Positions 33,873 to 45,138 of a stretch of 64,000 nt of DNA are shown one piece after another. Source of the DNA: Sphaerosporella brunnea (Eukaryota > Ascomycota > Pezizomycetes > Pezizales > Pyronemataceae); assembly GCA_008704415.1 (NCBI GenBank), contig VXIS01000081.1, forward strand, positions 62,001 through 126,000. Direction: 5' to 3'. Below the pieces are notes generated by a model. The model saw nothing but the letters and a program-made list of their open reading frames with translations. It did not search any database and was not told the origin of the DNA. The stretch's first letter is position 1, and the number at the start of each line of letters is the position of its first letter. A program made the position numbers and the translations under genes.

Positions 33873-36201
33873 TTACACCGGGGGGGTTAAGGCGACCAGT
33901 TCGATAACTTCTAACGGGACGTCCTCTTCATCCTCAAGTTCATCATCCTCCTCCTCTTTTTCTAGATGTTCTTCAACTTCTGCTGCTGAGAGAAGATCGA
34001 CATTGTTTCCTTGGATGCTCTTGAGAAAACTAACAAGCGTTAGCCTAAAACAACAGAGTAAAGTGAGGCGGAGCAGCTTGAGGTAGCGGGAAATAATGGG
34101 GAAAGCACCAGGTGGGCAGGGGATGATGGGGAGAGTGTCAGGCGGGCAGGGGATGGTGAGGAAAGCGCTAATTGGGCTGTTAATACATACTCTGATCCAC
34201 GTTGAGACATGATGAAGACGGATTCAGCACTGGAGATGCATTCCCAGGAAAGGTTAAATGCGCCGACCCGACAGTTCTTCCAAGCTTTGAGGACAAGTTC
34301 TGGACGTGAGTTCAGATAGTCCACAGCCGCCATAACCCATTGCGGGGTCTGATTTCTTAAGGTGGCCAATTTTGTAGAGAGCTCAAGCTCTTCGACCGGA
34401 ACATCTCTTGCCAGCTGTGACTGGATTTCCCCGATAAAAAATTTACTTGCTTCTTGCCGAATGATGTGTTTGAAAACGCGCTGCAACCCCACATCGCACG
34501 GTTGGAAAACAGCTGGGCACTCGTCAGTTGTTGGTAATAAAAAGGCGTTGGGACCCCTTACAGGTACAGTTGGCCGGAACAAATAGCGGAACAATAAACC
34601 TGAACTGTCGGAGCCATTCCTGGAGTGCAGTGCTTCGGTGGACCGACCAACAGTCAAAATAAACAATAACCTTTGCATTTTTGGGCAGGCCATGCTCCGC
34701 TATCATACGCTCTCGATAGGGTAATAAAATCTCCTCAAACCACTGTTTAGTAGTGGTAAGATTGCTCCAATGCTTTGTAGGGTTTAATACAAAGCGGTGT
34801 CCCTTTTTCGAAGCTAGGTCACGCTCGCTGTCTTGGTTTAAGGGATCCATGGAAGGTAGCGAAGCTTGGGTTTTACCTTTATGAACGGACTGGGTAGGAA
34901 GAACTGTACCATTCATAGCAGTCGCCAAAACACACGTAAAGGCACGTTTTTCTTCCTTTCCATGCAGAAGGACTTGCTTGGAGCCTCGCTCCTCATAAGT
35001 CCTTTGTGAACCCCCGGGGACCAACACTACGCCAGTTTGGTCCACATTGACAATGAGACTAGGGTGAATCTTCTCTTGAAAGACGGTATGAACCAGGCGG
35101 AAAAACGCTTTGTCACAGTCAAGCTCCCAATTGGTCGCTAATTTCTGACTGGCTTTAGTTCCAGCACGAACAACCCAATTGAGTTCTCGGCGAACGAATC
35201 GGCGTACGGTGTGGATTGATAGCTTGGGCGTTAGAGCAGACGTAGATGAGGCTGCCTGCAAAACATGCGGATACTTCTGTTGAACGAAGCCGAGAATGAT
35301 GTTCCTTGCAATGGAAGCGTTTACTGGTAATCCCAGCTTTCGTAAAGCTCGTAGCGCATGGGTTACGTCTGCAACGAGCTGAGGTTCTTCGTCCAAAAGT
35401 AAAGCCTTGCCAGAATCTATCTCAGTTAGCTTATGTAGCTAGACAGAGGGTCGTTAGTTGTATACTCTTCTTCCAGCACAATCCGTCCTCAGTGGTAGAT
35501 ATAACTGCATCCGTCCAACGTCGTGAGACTTGAAATTTCAAGATCCATCCGGAGACGGTGCTACGACGAAGAGAATTATACGTGCCAGTGGTCCGATATC
35601 TCTGTTGAAGGTCGTCCACAATCCTTTGAGGATAAAACCCAACACGTCGGGCAGAAGCATCAATGGCGGGCCATAATAATGGATGGAACCAGTTGATACG
35701 CTTTACTGGCGGTTGTGCATACGTAGGGTTAATAAGGTTTCCATCTTCATCACGCAGAGTTTTTGCTGTAACACGCTGCCGTTTTTTGCGCTGAGCATTG
35801 GTTAACGCCGAGAGCGACTCTCCAGTCATCGTTGTTTGAACGTCGTTCGGAAGCTGGATAACCTTGATGAGTTTACCTACAGCAACGTCTGTTAGTGAGT
35901 ACAAAAAAATCAAGTTGGCCACCCTTTCTATACCATCTGCATCTCGGATACCATCTTGTATTTGTTGTGCCTTTTTTTTTGCGTGGGTTTTCTTTTTGAC
36001 TTCGGCATTTCGTTTTCTCTTCAGCTGCTTCTGGGCCTCTGCAGCTTCCTGTGCAATATGGGGTGGATGTTCTATAGCCCAAGCAACTGCAGCATCCGCG
36101 GTAGCTTTCTCCATTTGCCGCTGCCAAATTTGCCTCTCAACTGGAGCAAAAAAGTCTTGGATCGATAACTGATCACCTTCTGGCTTGGAAAGAACCGCCA
36201 T
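33873..36201 (-). CDS. DDE superfamily (DDE_1, pogo/CENP-B-like) transposase, 689 aa, four exons
   Basis: Exons are 36201-35466, 35416-34562, 34512-34191 and 34029-33873; introns of 49, 49 and 161 nt keep the frame. The product cuts and pastes the surrounding element. The N-terminal part is helical and basic (Lys/Arg-rich nuclear-type stretch near residues 75-100), followed by a helix-turn-helix-like region. The catalytic domain shows the first Asp in IVNVDQTGVVLVPGG, the second in VIVYFDCWSVHRS, and the third in FQPCDVGLQR. The second intron splits FVPANCT from FQPCDVGLQR, and removing it restores the family consensus. The C-terminus is acidic (HLEKEEEDDELEDEEDVP). The ATG at 36201 (MAVLSKPEGDQLSIQDFF) is the first in frame with sensible composition. 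Exon 3 also stays open past its donor to 34040, so an alternative C-terminus is possible. Confidence 0.85.
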
Positions 36202-36413
36202 AGTGGGTAAACAGGAAAATAAGGTTAACGGGTTTCGCTGTTGAAGTTCGGACGTTGGCAGATCAAGTGCTATCGAGCGCGGGCCAAGTGGTTGAAAAAT
36301 TTGCAAGTCACCGCACTATTCACCAGCCACAGTCACCAGCCCCCCGGTACGTTGTTCCCGGAGCATCACCACCCCCCCTGTACGTTGTTCCCGGAGCGTC
36401 ACCTCCGGGTCTC

Positions 36414-36439
36414 CGTACGTACCTCATTGCTCGCTACAG
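36414..36439 (-). repeat. Right terminal inverted repeat of the pogo-type element
   Basis: 26 bp, perfect match to the left end; followed by TA. Two tandem GTACGTTGTTCCCGGAGC(A/G)TCACC motifs lie just inside. Confidence 0.95.
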
Positions 36440-36550
36440 TATTTGCAAGCGATTTGAAATGCAGGACCCTGCAGCGATCGAGATTCCTGGATACAAATGG
36501 CCCGCGCCACCGTCGCGTGGTAAATCAGAACCCCGCCAAACATCACCGCC

Positions 36551-37197
36551 ATGGACCCCGCGCAATATACCTACGCCTCTCCCCTCGCCGGCTGGGAGAA
36601 CCACGAGCCTTTGCCTGAGCAAGTTGCCCGCGGGAAAAGTGTCGTCGCTCCGAAAGCGCTGACGGTCGGATTGACAGGGGCATCAACGCCGACGGCAAGT
36701 CGCTCGTCGCGCGCAGCAACGGCCACGGCGAATCTTCCGCCTACACCGCGTTCCCGGCGCCGATCACGAACGGCACGCGCGGCGGCTTCGACATCCACGT
36801 CTACCACAACGCGGCGAACGCAAAGCAGGCACAGTTCGCGCGGGAGCTGCATGATCGCATCCGCCTCGAGTTCCCAGAGCTCCGCATATACAAGTTCTGG
36901 GATAAGCCGATTGGCCCGCATACGATGGCCATGTTTGAAGTCAACGTCTTCACCCCGCACCAGCTCGGCGCGTTTGTCGCTTGGCTGGTCATCAATCGTG
37001 GCCCGTTGAGCGTGCTGCTGCATCCTAATACCGATGATGAGTTGCGGGATCATACGCAGCGCGCCACGTGGCTGGGGGAAAGGGTTCCGGTTGATACTAC
37101 ACTGTTTTATGAGTGGAGGGGGAAGAATCCGGCGGAGGAACGCGCGAGGGTGTTGAAGGAGTTGATGGAGACGGCGGTAGGGAAGGCGACCGCTTGA
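36551..37197 (+). CDS. DOPA 4,5-dioxygenase family protein (195 aa, two exons, GC-AG intron)
   Basis: Exons 36551-36618 and 36678-37197. The family carries out extradiol cleavage of DOPA-like catechols and belongs to aromatic/pigment metabolism. Visible features are the N-terminal MDPAQYTYASPLAGW, FDIHVYHN, a helix ending RLEFPELRIYKFWD, PIGPHTMAMFEVN, and the diagnostic NRGPLSVLLHPNT followed by DELRDHTQRATWLGE. The His residues of FDIHVYH, HPNT and RDH are the likely metal-site ligands. Frame continuity requires removing 36619-36677 (59 nt), which begins GCAAGT, not GT, and ends GACAG with a CGCTGAC branch site: a GC-AG intron. Without splicing the frame breaks. The length matches the family. 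The promoter is unusual: a pogo-type transposon ends 111 bp upstream of the ATG. Confidence 0.9.
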
Positions 37198-38504
37198 TTT
37201 TTGCATGCTTTGGTTGTTCGAATGAATCCCCTTCGCTGGAGATGGCAATCTGTTCCTTCGACGTGACAATGGCCACAGGGAGAGCTTTCCTCGCTTTCCC
37301 GTCACTGTTAGCAAAGCTTTTCTTCAGTTTCCCTTTTGATGACTATTTGTTGAACCACACGAGTACCCCACATATTCCGCCAAAACTATTTCAAGCTTCC
37401 AAGCATCTCACAGCTCCGTGCACAAATTTCCTCCGCCATGATCATACCTGTTCCTAACTCAAAATGCCTTTTTATCGGCTTACCATCTGGAGGGCGTTCA
37501 GCCGTTGAGCCGGGTCTGTGGTTAGGCTGATCGCCAAGGCAAGGGAAAGACAGGACATTCCACCCAGCTCAACCACTAGCAGTTACAACACCCCTGCTTC
37601 CATCCGGAAATCCCCCATGCTGGCCAGCCGCTCTCAACTAGCAGCGTGCAAGCAAAGCACAGAACGGCGCAAGGGAACACCTTTGCAGCCGGCGACCGAC
37701 CACCCTCATAAAGCAACCTCCCGCGGCAACCTCAACCGCTATCATCACCGCTGCAGCTGCCCCCAGCTTCTACCACCTCCAGAACGTCCACAGGCCCCCT
37801 CGACGAGTAGCACACACTCTCTCACAAGGTCCGCCCTCGCAAAAAGGTGTGTTCCACACCGAATTCTGTTTTCTCCCACACTGCAGACACTCACCGGCCG
37901 TCGCCGAGACGACCGTTGTCGCCGAGAATGTGAGTGAGTTCCAGTGAATCTTCTTGGGCTCACCCCATGGGTTCCTGCCGGCCATTCATCGCCTTTTGTT
38001 CATCACAACCACCATCACTGAGGTATCACCAGTCATGGTTGGTCACTCGTTATGTTGGTCAACCGGATGTTTACATTTTCGACATCCCATCCTCTGGTGT
38101 TGAAATTATCGCGTACCTCCCTCCCGAATTCCCGCCTCGTGGAGGCTTGGTTTGTGTACTCCCATCCCATGGGCCTTGACTGCCCGCAACGGTAAGACCT
38201 CCACCACCAATTGTTTTACGCGTTCAATCTCCTTCTCCTTCTGCTACACCCTCTTCCATTTTTGGACGACAGCAGAGCTGACTGCGCCATAGGCGATTGC
38301 CAGTTCAGGCGATTGCCGGCGTTCAGGCGATTTCGGATGTATGGGCGCGCCAAAAATGGGCAAGGCAAAGTCCCAAGCCGGCCCCGTGCGACGCAGAACT
38401 CCGGCCAGCAAGTGAAGGTTCTGTTTGGTAACCCGGATGCCATCGGGGCGTTCTTGCGCCTTACACCGACGACTTCACTCCCCATCAAATGGGTTTCTCG
38501 GAAA

Positions 38505-38540
<36 letters not shown>

Positions 38541-39720
38541 CCCCCCCCGCCCCCGTGTATACCAAGGACGTCGATTATCCTCGACTGGGGACGCGAGCCA
38601 AGAAGAAGGCGTTAAATCCCCCGTGTACGCCAAGGGCGCCGATTACCCTCTACGAGAGGGTCAAGAAGAAGGAACCAGTGGTTTACACGCAGCAGGGTTA
38701 CCGCCGGGGACGTTCTATTTGAACACGAGGGAAGGGGTGGGGGGATCCCTAGTGGTTCTGCGCATTCTGTAGGTGTTATATTTGCTCATTTTGTTTTACC
38801 GCTGCTAACTAGATTATTTCAGGTGGGCACAGGATTGCAGAGGCCTTGTGCGATGCAACCAGAGGACGGACGGCACCCAACACCAGGAGGTTACGCGCGA
38901 CTCGAAGACCACATCGCCAGCGACAATGCCGCCCACACTCACGGCAATTGCCGATCCGTGGCATATTTGCCTCCAAGGAGGAAGCCTAACCAATCATTGG
39001 CTGCCTCCGGGTCCCTCCTTCAGCCCAGCGCCTCGCTGCTACCGAACTATCCGATGAGAGCAACTGCCAACAGTCATTTCTCTCCTCCCGGCCAAAGCTC
39101 CCAGCTACCGCTCGACGCGATTGCGGTGCAGGGACGCCATGCTAGTTCTCTGCATCAGAGAACTGTCTACGAGAAGCTCTTCGCTGAAGAGCTGGGCCTC
39201 GGCCCTGGTCTCCGATGAAGCGCCAGCCCGCGGTTTATCCACGCGCTAGAAACGTCCACGGCAAGAGCGAAGACGCTGAGGAGCCCACTACCACCGCAAG
39301 GCGGTGCTTTCGCCCCTCCAGCCAGGTCAGGCGCGCCGGCCTACGGTTTATCCCAGGTCGGGAGGTTAGCTGCGAGGACCAGCAAGATTACGACCGATCC
39401 GACATCCGGGCCCTTACTCGCCATGGCCATTTCGTTGATCCGGGGAGGTATTTCCCCTGGCCTCCCAGGAGGTCATCGAGTACCTCCGGGACTCGCGGTC
39501 TCACAATACGAGACCCCCGTAGTCGTCGGCAGGACGTCCTACGCAAGGCTGTTGATGGAGGTACTGGATACCAGCGACCATGTGCTGTATGCTAAACCGG
39601 TCTCTAAGTCAGCGGGCTTTTGACAACCCGGTCGCTCGCAGGCTCGCTACCCAGGGGCACTCCGATGGAGTGCCAGCCAGTCCAACAATAGTCATTAAGT
39701 CCAACGATAGAATTTTTGGA
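37198..39720. other. No supported gene (2.5 kb)
   Basis: Contains a 30-nt poly-A at 38508-38537 followed by a C-run. Between 38820 and 39623 some frames look faintly protein-like (for example 38823-39218 and 39423-39623) but switch frame, so a decayed gene is possible. A plus frame near 37740-37930 also has natural composition without a clear start. Confidence 0.35.
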
Positions 39721-39786
39721 CCACCACCCCATCGACCCTATTTTCACCACCACCACCACCATCACGACCAAACCATGCAGCAAGCC
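39721..39786 (+). repeat. Inverted repeat, left arm
   Basis: The CCACCACCCCATCGACCC... segment, including the (CAC)n run and the ATG of the pogo-type fragment, pairs with 40001-40058 in reverse complement with few mismatches. The match stops at both outer borders, so it is a duplicated-inverted piece and not a transposon end. Confidence 0.8.
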
Positions 39787-40059
39787 GAGTCCTATAAGTC
39801 TGTCGAGACCCGAATCCAAGCTGCAATCGAGGTTCTTCGGAAGAGAGATGTAGTCAACATTGCCGCTGCAGCTCGCGAGTTCAACCTTCCAGAACAACGA
39901 CTTCGAGCTCGATGGAAGGGTCGACCAGCCAAAAGCGATCTGCCCGGACCAAATAAGAAGCTGACAGAGGCCCAAGAACTTTATACGGTCTTAAGACTAT
40001 GCCTGCTGCATGGTTTGGTCGTGGTGGTGGTGGTGAAAATGGGGTCGATGGGGTGGTGA
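39775..40059 (+). pseudogene. Truncated pogo-type transposase N-terminus (psq helix-turn-helix)
   Basis: From the ATG at 39775 the frame reads MQQAESYKSVETRIQAAIEV, then NIAAAAREFNLPEQRLRARW, KGRPAKSDLPGPNKKLTEAQ. This is the psq-type helix-turn-helix that begins fungal pogo/Tigger-like transposases, with the usual GRP hinge. After about 75 residues it stops matching, because the sequence turns into an inverted copy of the element's own first ~60 bp. No catalytic domain remains. The product, if made, would be a free DNA-binding domain, but the tail (LLHGLVVVVVVK) is an artefact of the inversion. Confidence 0.75.
40001..40058 (-). repeat. Inverted repeat, right arm
   Basis: Reverse complement of 39721-39786: GCCTGCTGCATGGTTTGGTC, then (GTG)n, then GGGTCGATGGGGTGGTG. 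Confidence 0.8.
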
Positions 40060-40683
40060 GAAGAGAGGGGCGATCAGGAGGCCGCTGATGCACGAGAGGG
40101 TGTGGTTCTGGTTTCCATTGCAGTTGTGTTGGGTACTGGGGAGAGATAATTCAGAGCGGTTACGACGGTGGAGGAGGCGGGGGATTTGCAGATGAAATTA
40201 CATGTTGCCATTGCATCCAACGGATACATAATCATCATGTTTGGTTTATTTGAACTGGCAATTGGCTTGTGCGCTTGCTTGAGAGGATGGCTAGGATTAT
40301 TGGCAGTTTGTTTCCTCTAATATAAGAACCCTTTTGGACTCTACAGAAAGCCAGGTCTAGGATGTGTCTCAAGTGAAGGATTGTTGCTCAAGCTCCCCTC
40401 TAAAGCGATTCGGATGGTCATGGCGGGAAGTCTGTTTCTGGCCTCGTCTTTTCCGTTGTTCCTTCTTATCTATTCCCTACGATTTTAATTCTCACTTTGG
40501 GATGCAGTTGGCGGCTGAGATGATAAGAAGACCGTGGACAGGATATGGGTCAATAGAACCTGACATATTTTGAATCGTTCTGCTGACGCTATTAACCCCG
40601 CCTAAACCCAGTGCCGACGGCTGTAGATTCCTTTCTCCGCTAAATCCCCAGACAAAAAGCCTTTCTCGAGCTCACCCAACCTA

Positions 40684-41696
40684 TTGCGGTGTGCGTGGAT
40701 CTATGCAGAATCAATCACTCGTTCTTTCCAAAAGCGTATTAGTGGCGGTCGGGTCCGAAGTCCCCCCGGCTCCGGTCATCACCTTGATCTCGCCCATGTC
40801 AAAACTGCGACCGCTCTGCCCCTATCTACCCTCGAGAAAAACAAAACCTGCGAAAAGACTGCACGACGATTCCACTGTTCACGGTGCACATATGGCGACC
40901 CCCCGGCATTGCCGTACGCTGCCAGGGCCGCAAGCGGATCGCCGGGAGTCGAGGTTAGAGAGGAAGTGTGGAGGGATTCTTGCTTCATAGACCCATATTT
41001 GGGTGTTTGATGGCAATGGACGCTGAGAGCACGCAATGACGGAAACCCAGAAGGCGCCGGCAACTGTTACATCGACATCCTCCTGCATTGCCGCAAGGGC
41101 AGCGAAGAAATGGACCAGGAGCGAAAATGTCTGATCGAGCAGAAAGCGGGGCTTCTGGTACGTCGGTTGGAGAACAAGGTCCAGTGAGGACACTACGTTC
41201 CGCAGAAACTGCTTCACAAAAAAGTCTTTTGTTATCTGAAGGTACGAAAACCATCACACTCGCTTTGAGGTATTCATTGTGAACTGACGTCCTGATATAG
41301 CTGGTGCATGTCACTCCCGCCCACAAGCTGCCAGCTCGTGGTGAAGGCGGGCCTGTTATATTTCTTTCCCGAAAGAAACACGCTCTTGAGTTCTCGACTC
41401 CCGTTTACGAGCTGTCGCATTCACGGGACGGTCTCTGCCTGAGTCGTCGAGACTACCCCAACGCTCTTATCAGCATACCTTCTCGCCGACGCTATACAGA
41501 GATTTCCAAAGAAATCGGGCTATTTTGGGCATTCCCGGTCGTACCAAAATGTGGGCCAGGAGCAATCTCCGGTCTTGAAGCAAATATTCAACTGGTTCAT
41601 GGCCCATCACTCATGCTCATGCACAAGAGTTTTTCCAAGCGGCGGCGAGCTCGACGTCTTCGATCGATTCCGATAAACGGTTGGCATTGGTTGTAG
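40684..41696 (+). pseudogene. Unidentified coding segment with one in-frame stop
   Basis: Three plus-strand blocks can be joined. (1) An open frame at 40684-41002 ends CFIDPYL at a GTGTTT donor. (2) After a 48-nt intron (41003-41050), a block reads EGAGNCYIDILLHCRKGSEE then a coiled-coil-like LIEQKAGLLVRRLENK. A TGA at about 41186 interrupts it, and it resumes GHYVPQKLLHKKVFCYLK. (3) After an intron of ~60 nt (GTACGA...GATATAG), 41303-41696 reads LVHVTPAHKLPARGEGGPVI to SIPINGWHWL. Composition is convincingly coding but no family is recognised. The TGA may be a mutation of Trp, making this a pseudogene, or my model may miss an exon boundary. Confidence 0.4.
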
Positions 41697-43101
41697 GCAC
41701 AAGTCGTTGTTCCCAGGATTTCCAAGCTGCTGGAACAATCGGAGTAGAAGCCGAGCATCAATCAGTATGTCCTTTCCCGAACCGGAAGGCGGACACACAT
41801 CTCGTTCGTCATTCACCCGAGCTCATCGGCAGTTGGAACTTGGAACGCAATCGGTCACCTCAATTGCACCAACGTGTTTTTTTTTCGGTGATGCTAGGTC
41901 GAGGATTTTCTACCCCGAACTCGCAACGATGACAGGGTGCGCCGTTGACAGCACAAGAAATCTTGACACACTGGCACGAACGCCTTCCGAGGCATTGTGA
42001 AGCTGGATTCCCTTGCCACTTACGTTGCACAGCCACCTTTACTTCACTTGGCCAACGACGGCCGCATCTCCGACAGCGCGCATGAGCGCCTGGGCGCGTT
42101 TGCGTGAGAAGCGCTATGCACCGGTACTGCAGTGAATACAGGCTGCGCGTGCTACATATGCACGCGCCAAAATTCTGCAGCTCGGGCAGCTCCGGCCCGC
42201 GTCGTCTATTCCAAAGGTCCGCCGTATTTTCGACGGAAGGGTCAGAAGGATCCCTATCTTTCGGCCCGGCCCGCCTTAGGAAGGGATATCTATGAGTCTA
42301 TCCATGACCCCAAAACTCGCCTGAGCCGCCTCAGCTGACCATGGAATATGTCTAATCCATGCAGGGACACGAAGTACCAGAAGTCGAATGAAACGTGGGG
42401 TGATCGTAGGGGTATCAGATCCTCGATGATACCCACCGCCGATCAATGCCGAGAAACCGATTCGACATCTCATCTGCTGGCATCTCCCTGTCGCGGGCGT
42501 CTATTGGCCCGCCTGAAGCGACTGACGAAGCGGCTGTTGGTTTAACTGCCGAAATGCGGCGTAACGGAGTACAATGTATACCGGCAAAATGCAGGTAGGC
42601 ATTAGGGACCATCCGCCGAGCGAAATACCTAGGCATGATACTTACGAACTGCGTACCTTTCTGCATGGGGCCTTCTGCATAACGAAGCGTTTTCGACTAC
42701 CTATTTCGGTCGGAGCGTGTCTATTGAGAATCGAAAGACTTGAAAGGTGGCATCTACTTTACAGAATATCCAGTGCGAATTTTGACTGTAAACCGCACTT
42801 GTGGTTGAAAACGTTCGAAACCGAGAATACTAGCGGTCGTCGCATGTCAAGCGCGAGTCCAAAAGCCTGCTTTTCCGTCTGCTGCAGCAAAGAGACTGCA
42901 TCGATGTGAAGAACCGGACTGACAAATCCAAAGGCCCAGAAGCTGAGGATCGAGAGAAAAAAAAACAAGCCAAATGCAAAGTGCAAATTTGCATGTTGAG
43001 CCGCGTTAGGCGGCAAAAAGAAATTATGCGCGCAATATAATGTCGCCGAGTGCCGCCACATGCGCAAATCCGAAGTAATTGTTTCATCACACCGAAACAA
43101 C
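41697..43101. other. Coding-looking fragments, no coherent gene
   Basis: A frame through 41970-42100 (GTNAFRGIVKLDSLATYVAQ then NDGRISDSAHERLGAFA) meets TGA at a GTGAGA site. The same frame continues at 42132-42338 (KGPPYFRRKGQKDPYLSARP). This could be two exons of a decayed gene, but the gap between them is too short for a normal intron. The last 700 bases are the methyltransferase promoter region and hold nothing else. Confidence 0.35.
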
Positions 43102-44621
43102 ATGTCTGACGGTCTCATCGAAGTTGACCCCTCCGTGGTGTGTTGCACTTTGGCGGACACGGGAATTATGCTGATCCGACTCCTCCCAGCTCAACACGGA
43201 CGGTACCGATTACGAGACTGCGGGGTAGGTTTTCTCCGGAGCTTTTCTCATTATCGACGGGAGCCGGGCACACAACGCAGAAGCTGATCCTCGCCCTCCG
43301 AACAGATACGAAACTAGTACCCAAAGCCTGACCTCCTCGGTAAACCAATACGTCTTCGAGAATGGCCGCCGCTACCATGCCTACTATGGAATCGACAAGA
43401 ACGTGATGCCTACGGACGAGATCGAGCAAGACCGCCTTGATCTCCACCATGAGTCTATGTTGCAGATGCTGAAGGGAGACCTGTATAAGGCTCCACTTGA
43501 GGAACCCACTCGAATTCTCGATGTCGGCACTGGTGAGAGGACCATTTTCAACTCTAGGGGCGGGCTAATATATCGGAATTATAGGCACCGGAATCTGGGC
43601 CATCGACATGGCGGACAAATTCCCTGCCGCCGAAGTAATCGGCATAGATTTGAGGTAACCCCGACCGCCTGCTCCCGCACCCGAGGTACTGATCGTCTCT
43701 TCCTACCAGTCCGATCCAACCGAGATGGGTTCCTCCTAACTGGTTCGACTATCCCTCGTACCCCACGTGCAACGATCAATAGCTAAGCCCCATCTTCAGC
43801 CGTTTCGAAACCGACGACGCAGAGCAAGAATGGACCTACGATCCCAACTCCTTCGATTTCATCCATCTCCGCAATATCGCGCTCTCGATCTCCAACTGGC
43901 CGTTCCTTCTTTCCCAAGTCTTCAAGTATCACTCCGCCCCTGCCTCACCCTAAACCTCGGAACTGACACGAACCAGATGCCTTAAGCCCGGGTCCTGGAT
44001 CGAACACTGCGAGCTCGGGCTCGTGGTCTACAGCGACGACGGCAGCGTGCCGGACGACTACGCGGCCAAAGTGTGCATGCAGCTGATCTCGGAGGCCATG
44101 AACAAAATCGGACGTCCGCCATGCACGCAGGAGAGTATTACGCAGCAGCTCAAAGATGCTGGGTTCGTGGATGTGCAGGCTTACACTTACAAACAACCGA
44201 TGGGGCCGTGGCCCAAGGATCCGCGGTTGAAGCGGGTAGGTTGCCTTTCCACCCTGCTGCTGCTTGCCGGGAGGCGCAGTGCCACCGCCATTGGTGTGCA
44301 GAACTCCGAATGGCTGACATGATACCCCCCCCCCCCCCGGGCCGCATAGATCGGAGCCATGAGTCTGCTCGGAGGAGAAACCGGGTATGCGGCGTATGGC
44401 CTCGCGCCTATGACACGGATTTTGGGCATGGACCCGGCGCAGGCGGAGAGGATCTGCGCGGAGGCTTTCGCTAGCGTCAAGAATAAGAATCAACACGCGT
44501 ATAGCCATTAGTAAGTTTTCCCTGCGGGGGGGGGGGGCGGGGGTGAAGGGGGCAACAGCGCGTAATGAAGGCTGACTATTGGCGCAGTTATGTGGCTTTT
44601 GGTCGGAAGCCACTGGAGTGA
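43102..44621 (+). CDS. LaeA-like SAM-dependent methyltransferase, copy 1 (326 aa, nine exons)
   Basis: Exons: 43102-43137, 43190-43224, 43306-43532, 43585-43654, 43710-43742, 43800-43925, 43977-44235, 44350-44510, 44588-44621. It is a class I methyltransferase of the LaeA-like fungal family, often tied to secondary-metabolite regulation or biosynthesis; the substrate is unknown. Motif I spans the third intron: ILDVGTG/TGIWAIDMADK. Then come AEVIGIDLSPIQPRW, the post-I acidic segment, FDFIHLRN, and LKPGSWIEHCEL. The C-terminus AYSHYYVAFGRKPLE is the family's usual ending. The N-terminus has the typical EVDP, DTDYE-like and FENGRRYHAY blocks. All eight introns are GT-AG and restore the frame, so the gene appears intact. 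It faces its paralogue at 45139-46465 tail to tail. Confidence 0.88.
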
Positions 44622-45138
44622 GCCGAGGGCACCCGAGCTGGAGGGATTTCAGCCATTTGGTCATGAAATGCGTTTTGCAGAATCTTTTCTTAATGGATTG
44701 GAATGGTTGGCTTGGGATTCGAAAACTCCCTTCCGTTGATACGCTTGTGAATTTTTTTTATTAAAAAAAAAAAAAAAAAACAATTGATGTGCTTGGTATC
44801 ATCGCTGTCCCGTGAAGCAACGCCACCGACATGTTTTCTGGCCGAGGCAGAAACAACCGGCAAACATTTGGTAACAACCCCAGGAAGAAATGATATGCGT
44901 GACGAAACCCGAGTCTCAGTAATTGGGCCGCCCATCCCTCAAAGCATGATGGTTAGGTTTGCAGAGCAGGTTGCGTCCGTCAGAGTACGCTTTGCTTTGA
45001 GGGTAGAAATCCATTTTACCAATTTTGGCCGCAGCCCATTCCCATGCAACAGCTCACTTATGCATTACATCCCGAAACGATTCAATAAGAATGCACTCGT
45101 CGACGCCCTCTATATCCACTCCTTCACGGCCACGAGAC
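44622..45138. other. Convergent 3' spacer between the two methyltransferases
   Basis: Holds a T-run followed by an A-run (44752-44780) and otherwise no frame of interest. Presumably both 3' UTRs. Confidence 0.5.

Larger units (their letters stand above)
32845..36439 (-). mobile_element. Pogo-type (Tc1/mariner superfamily) DNA transposon, apparently complete
   Basis: The element is 3,595 bp with perfect 26-bp terminal inverted repeats (CTGTAGCGAGCAATGAGGTA... at 32845-32870 and its complement at 36414-36439). TA dinucleotides lie outside both ends (32843-32844 and 36440-36441), the signature target duplication of this superfamily. Subterminal zones carry repeated GTACGTTGTTCCCGGAGC and TCTCCGTACGT motifs, possible transposase binding sites. 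It encodes a four-exon DDE transposase with all introns clean, and a smaller downstream acidic frame. With intact ends, frame and splice sites it may still be mobile. Confidence 0.9.

Noticed and set aside
33751..34086. Ser-rich plus ORF (TSSSSSSSSSSSS)
   Set aside because: Antisense of the acidic last exon of the transposase.
42759..43160. 133-codon minus ORF with a hydrophobic stretch upstream of methyltransferase copy 1
   Set aside because: Overlaps the well-supported first exon on the other strand and lacks any motif; most likely promoter sequence.
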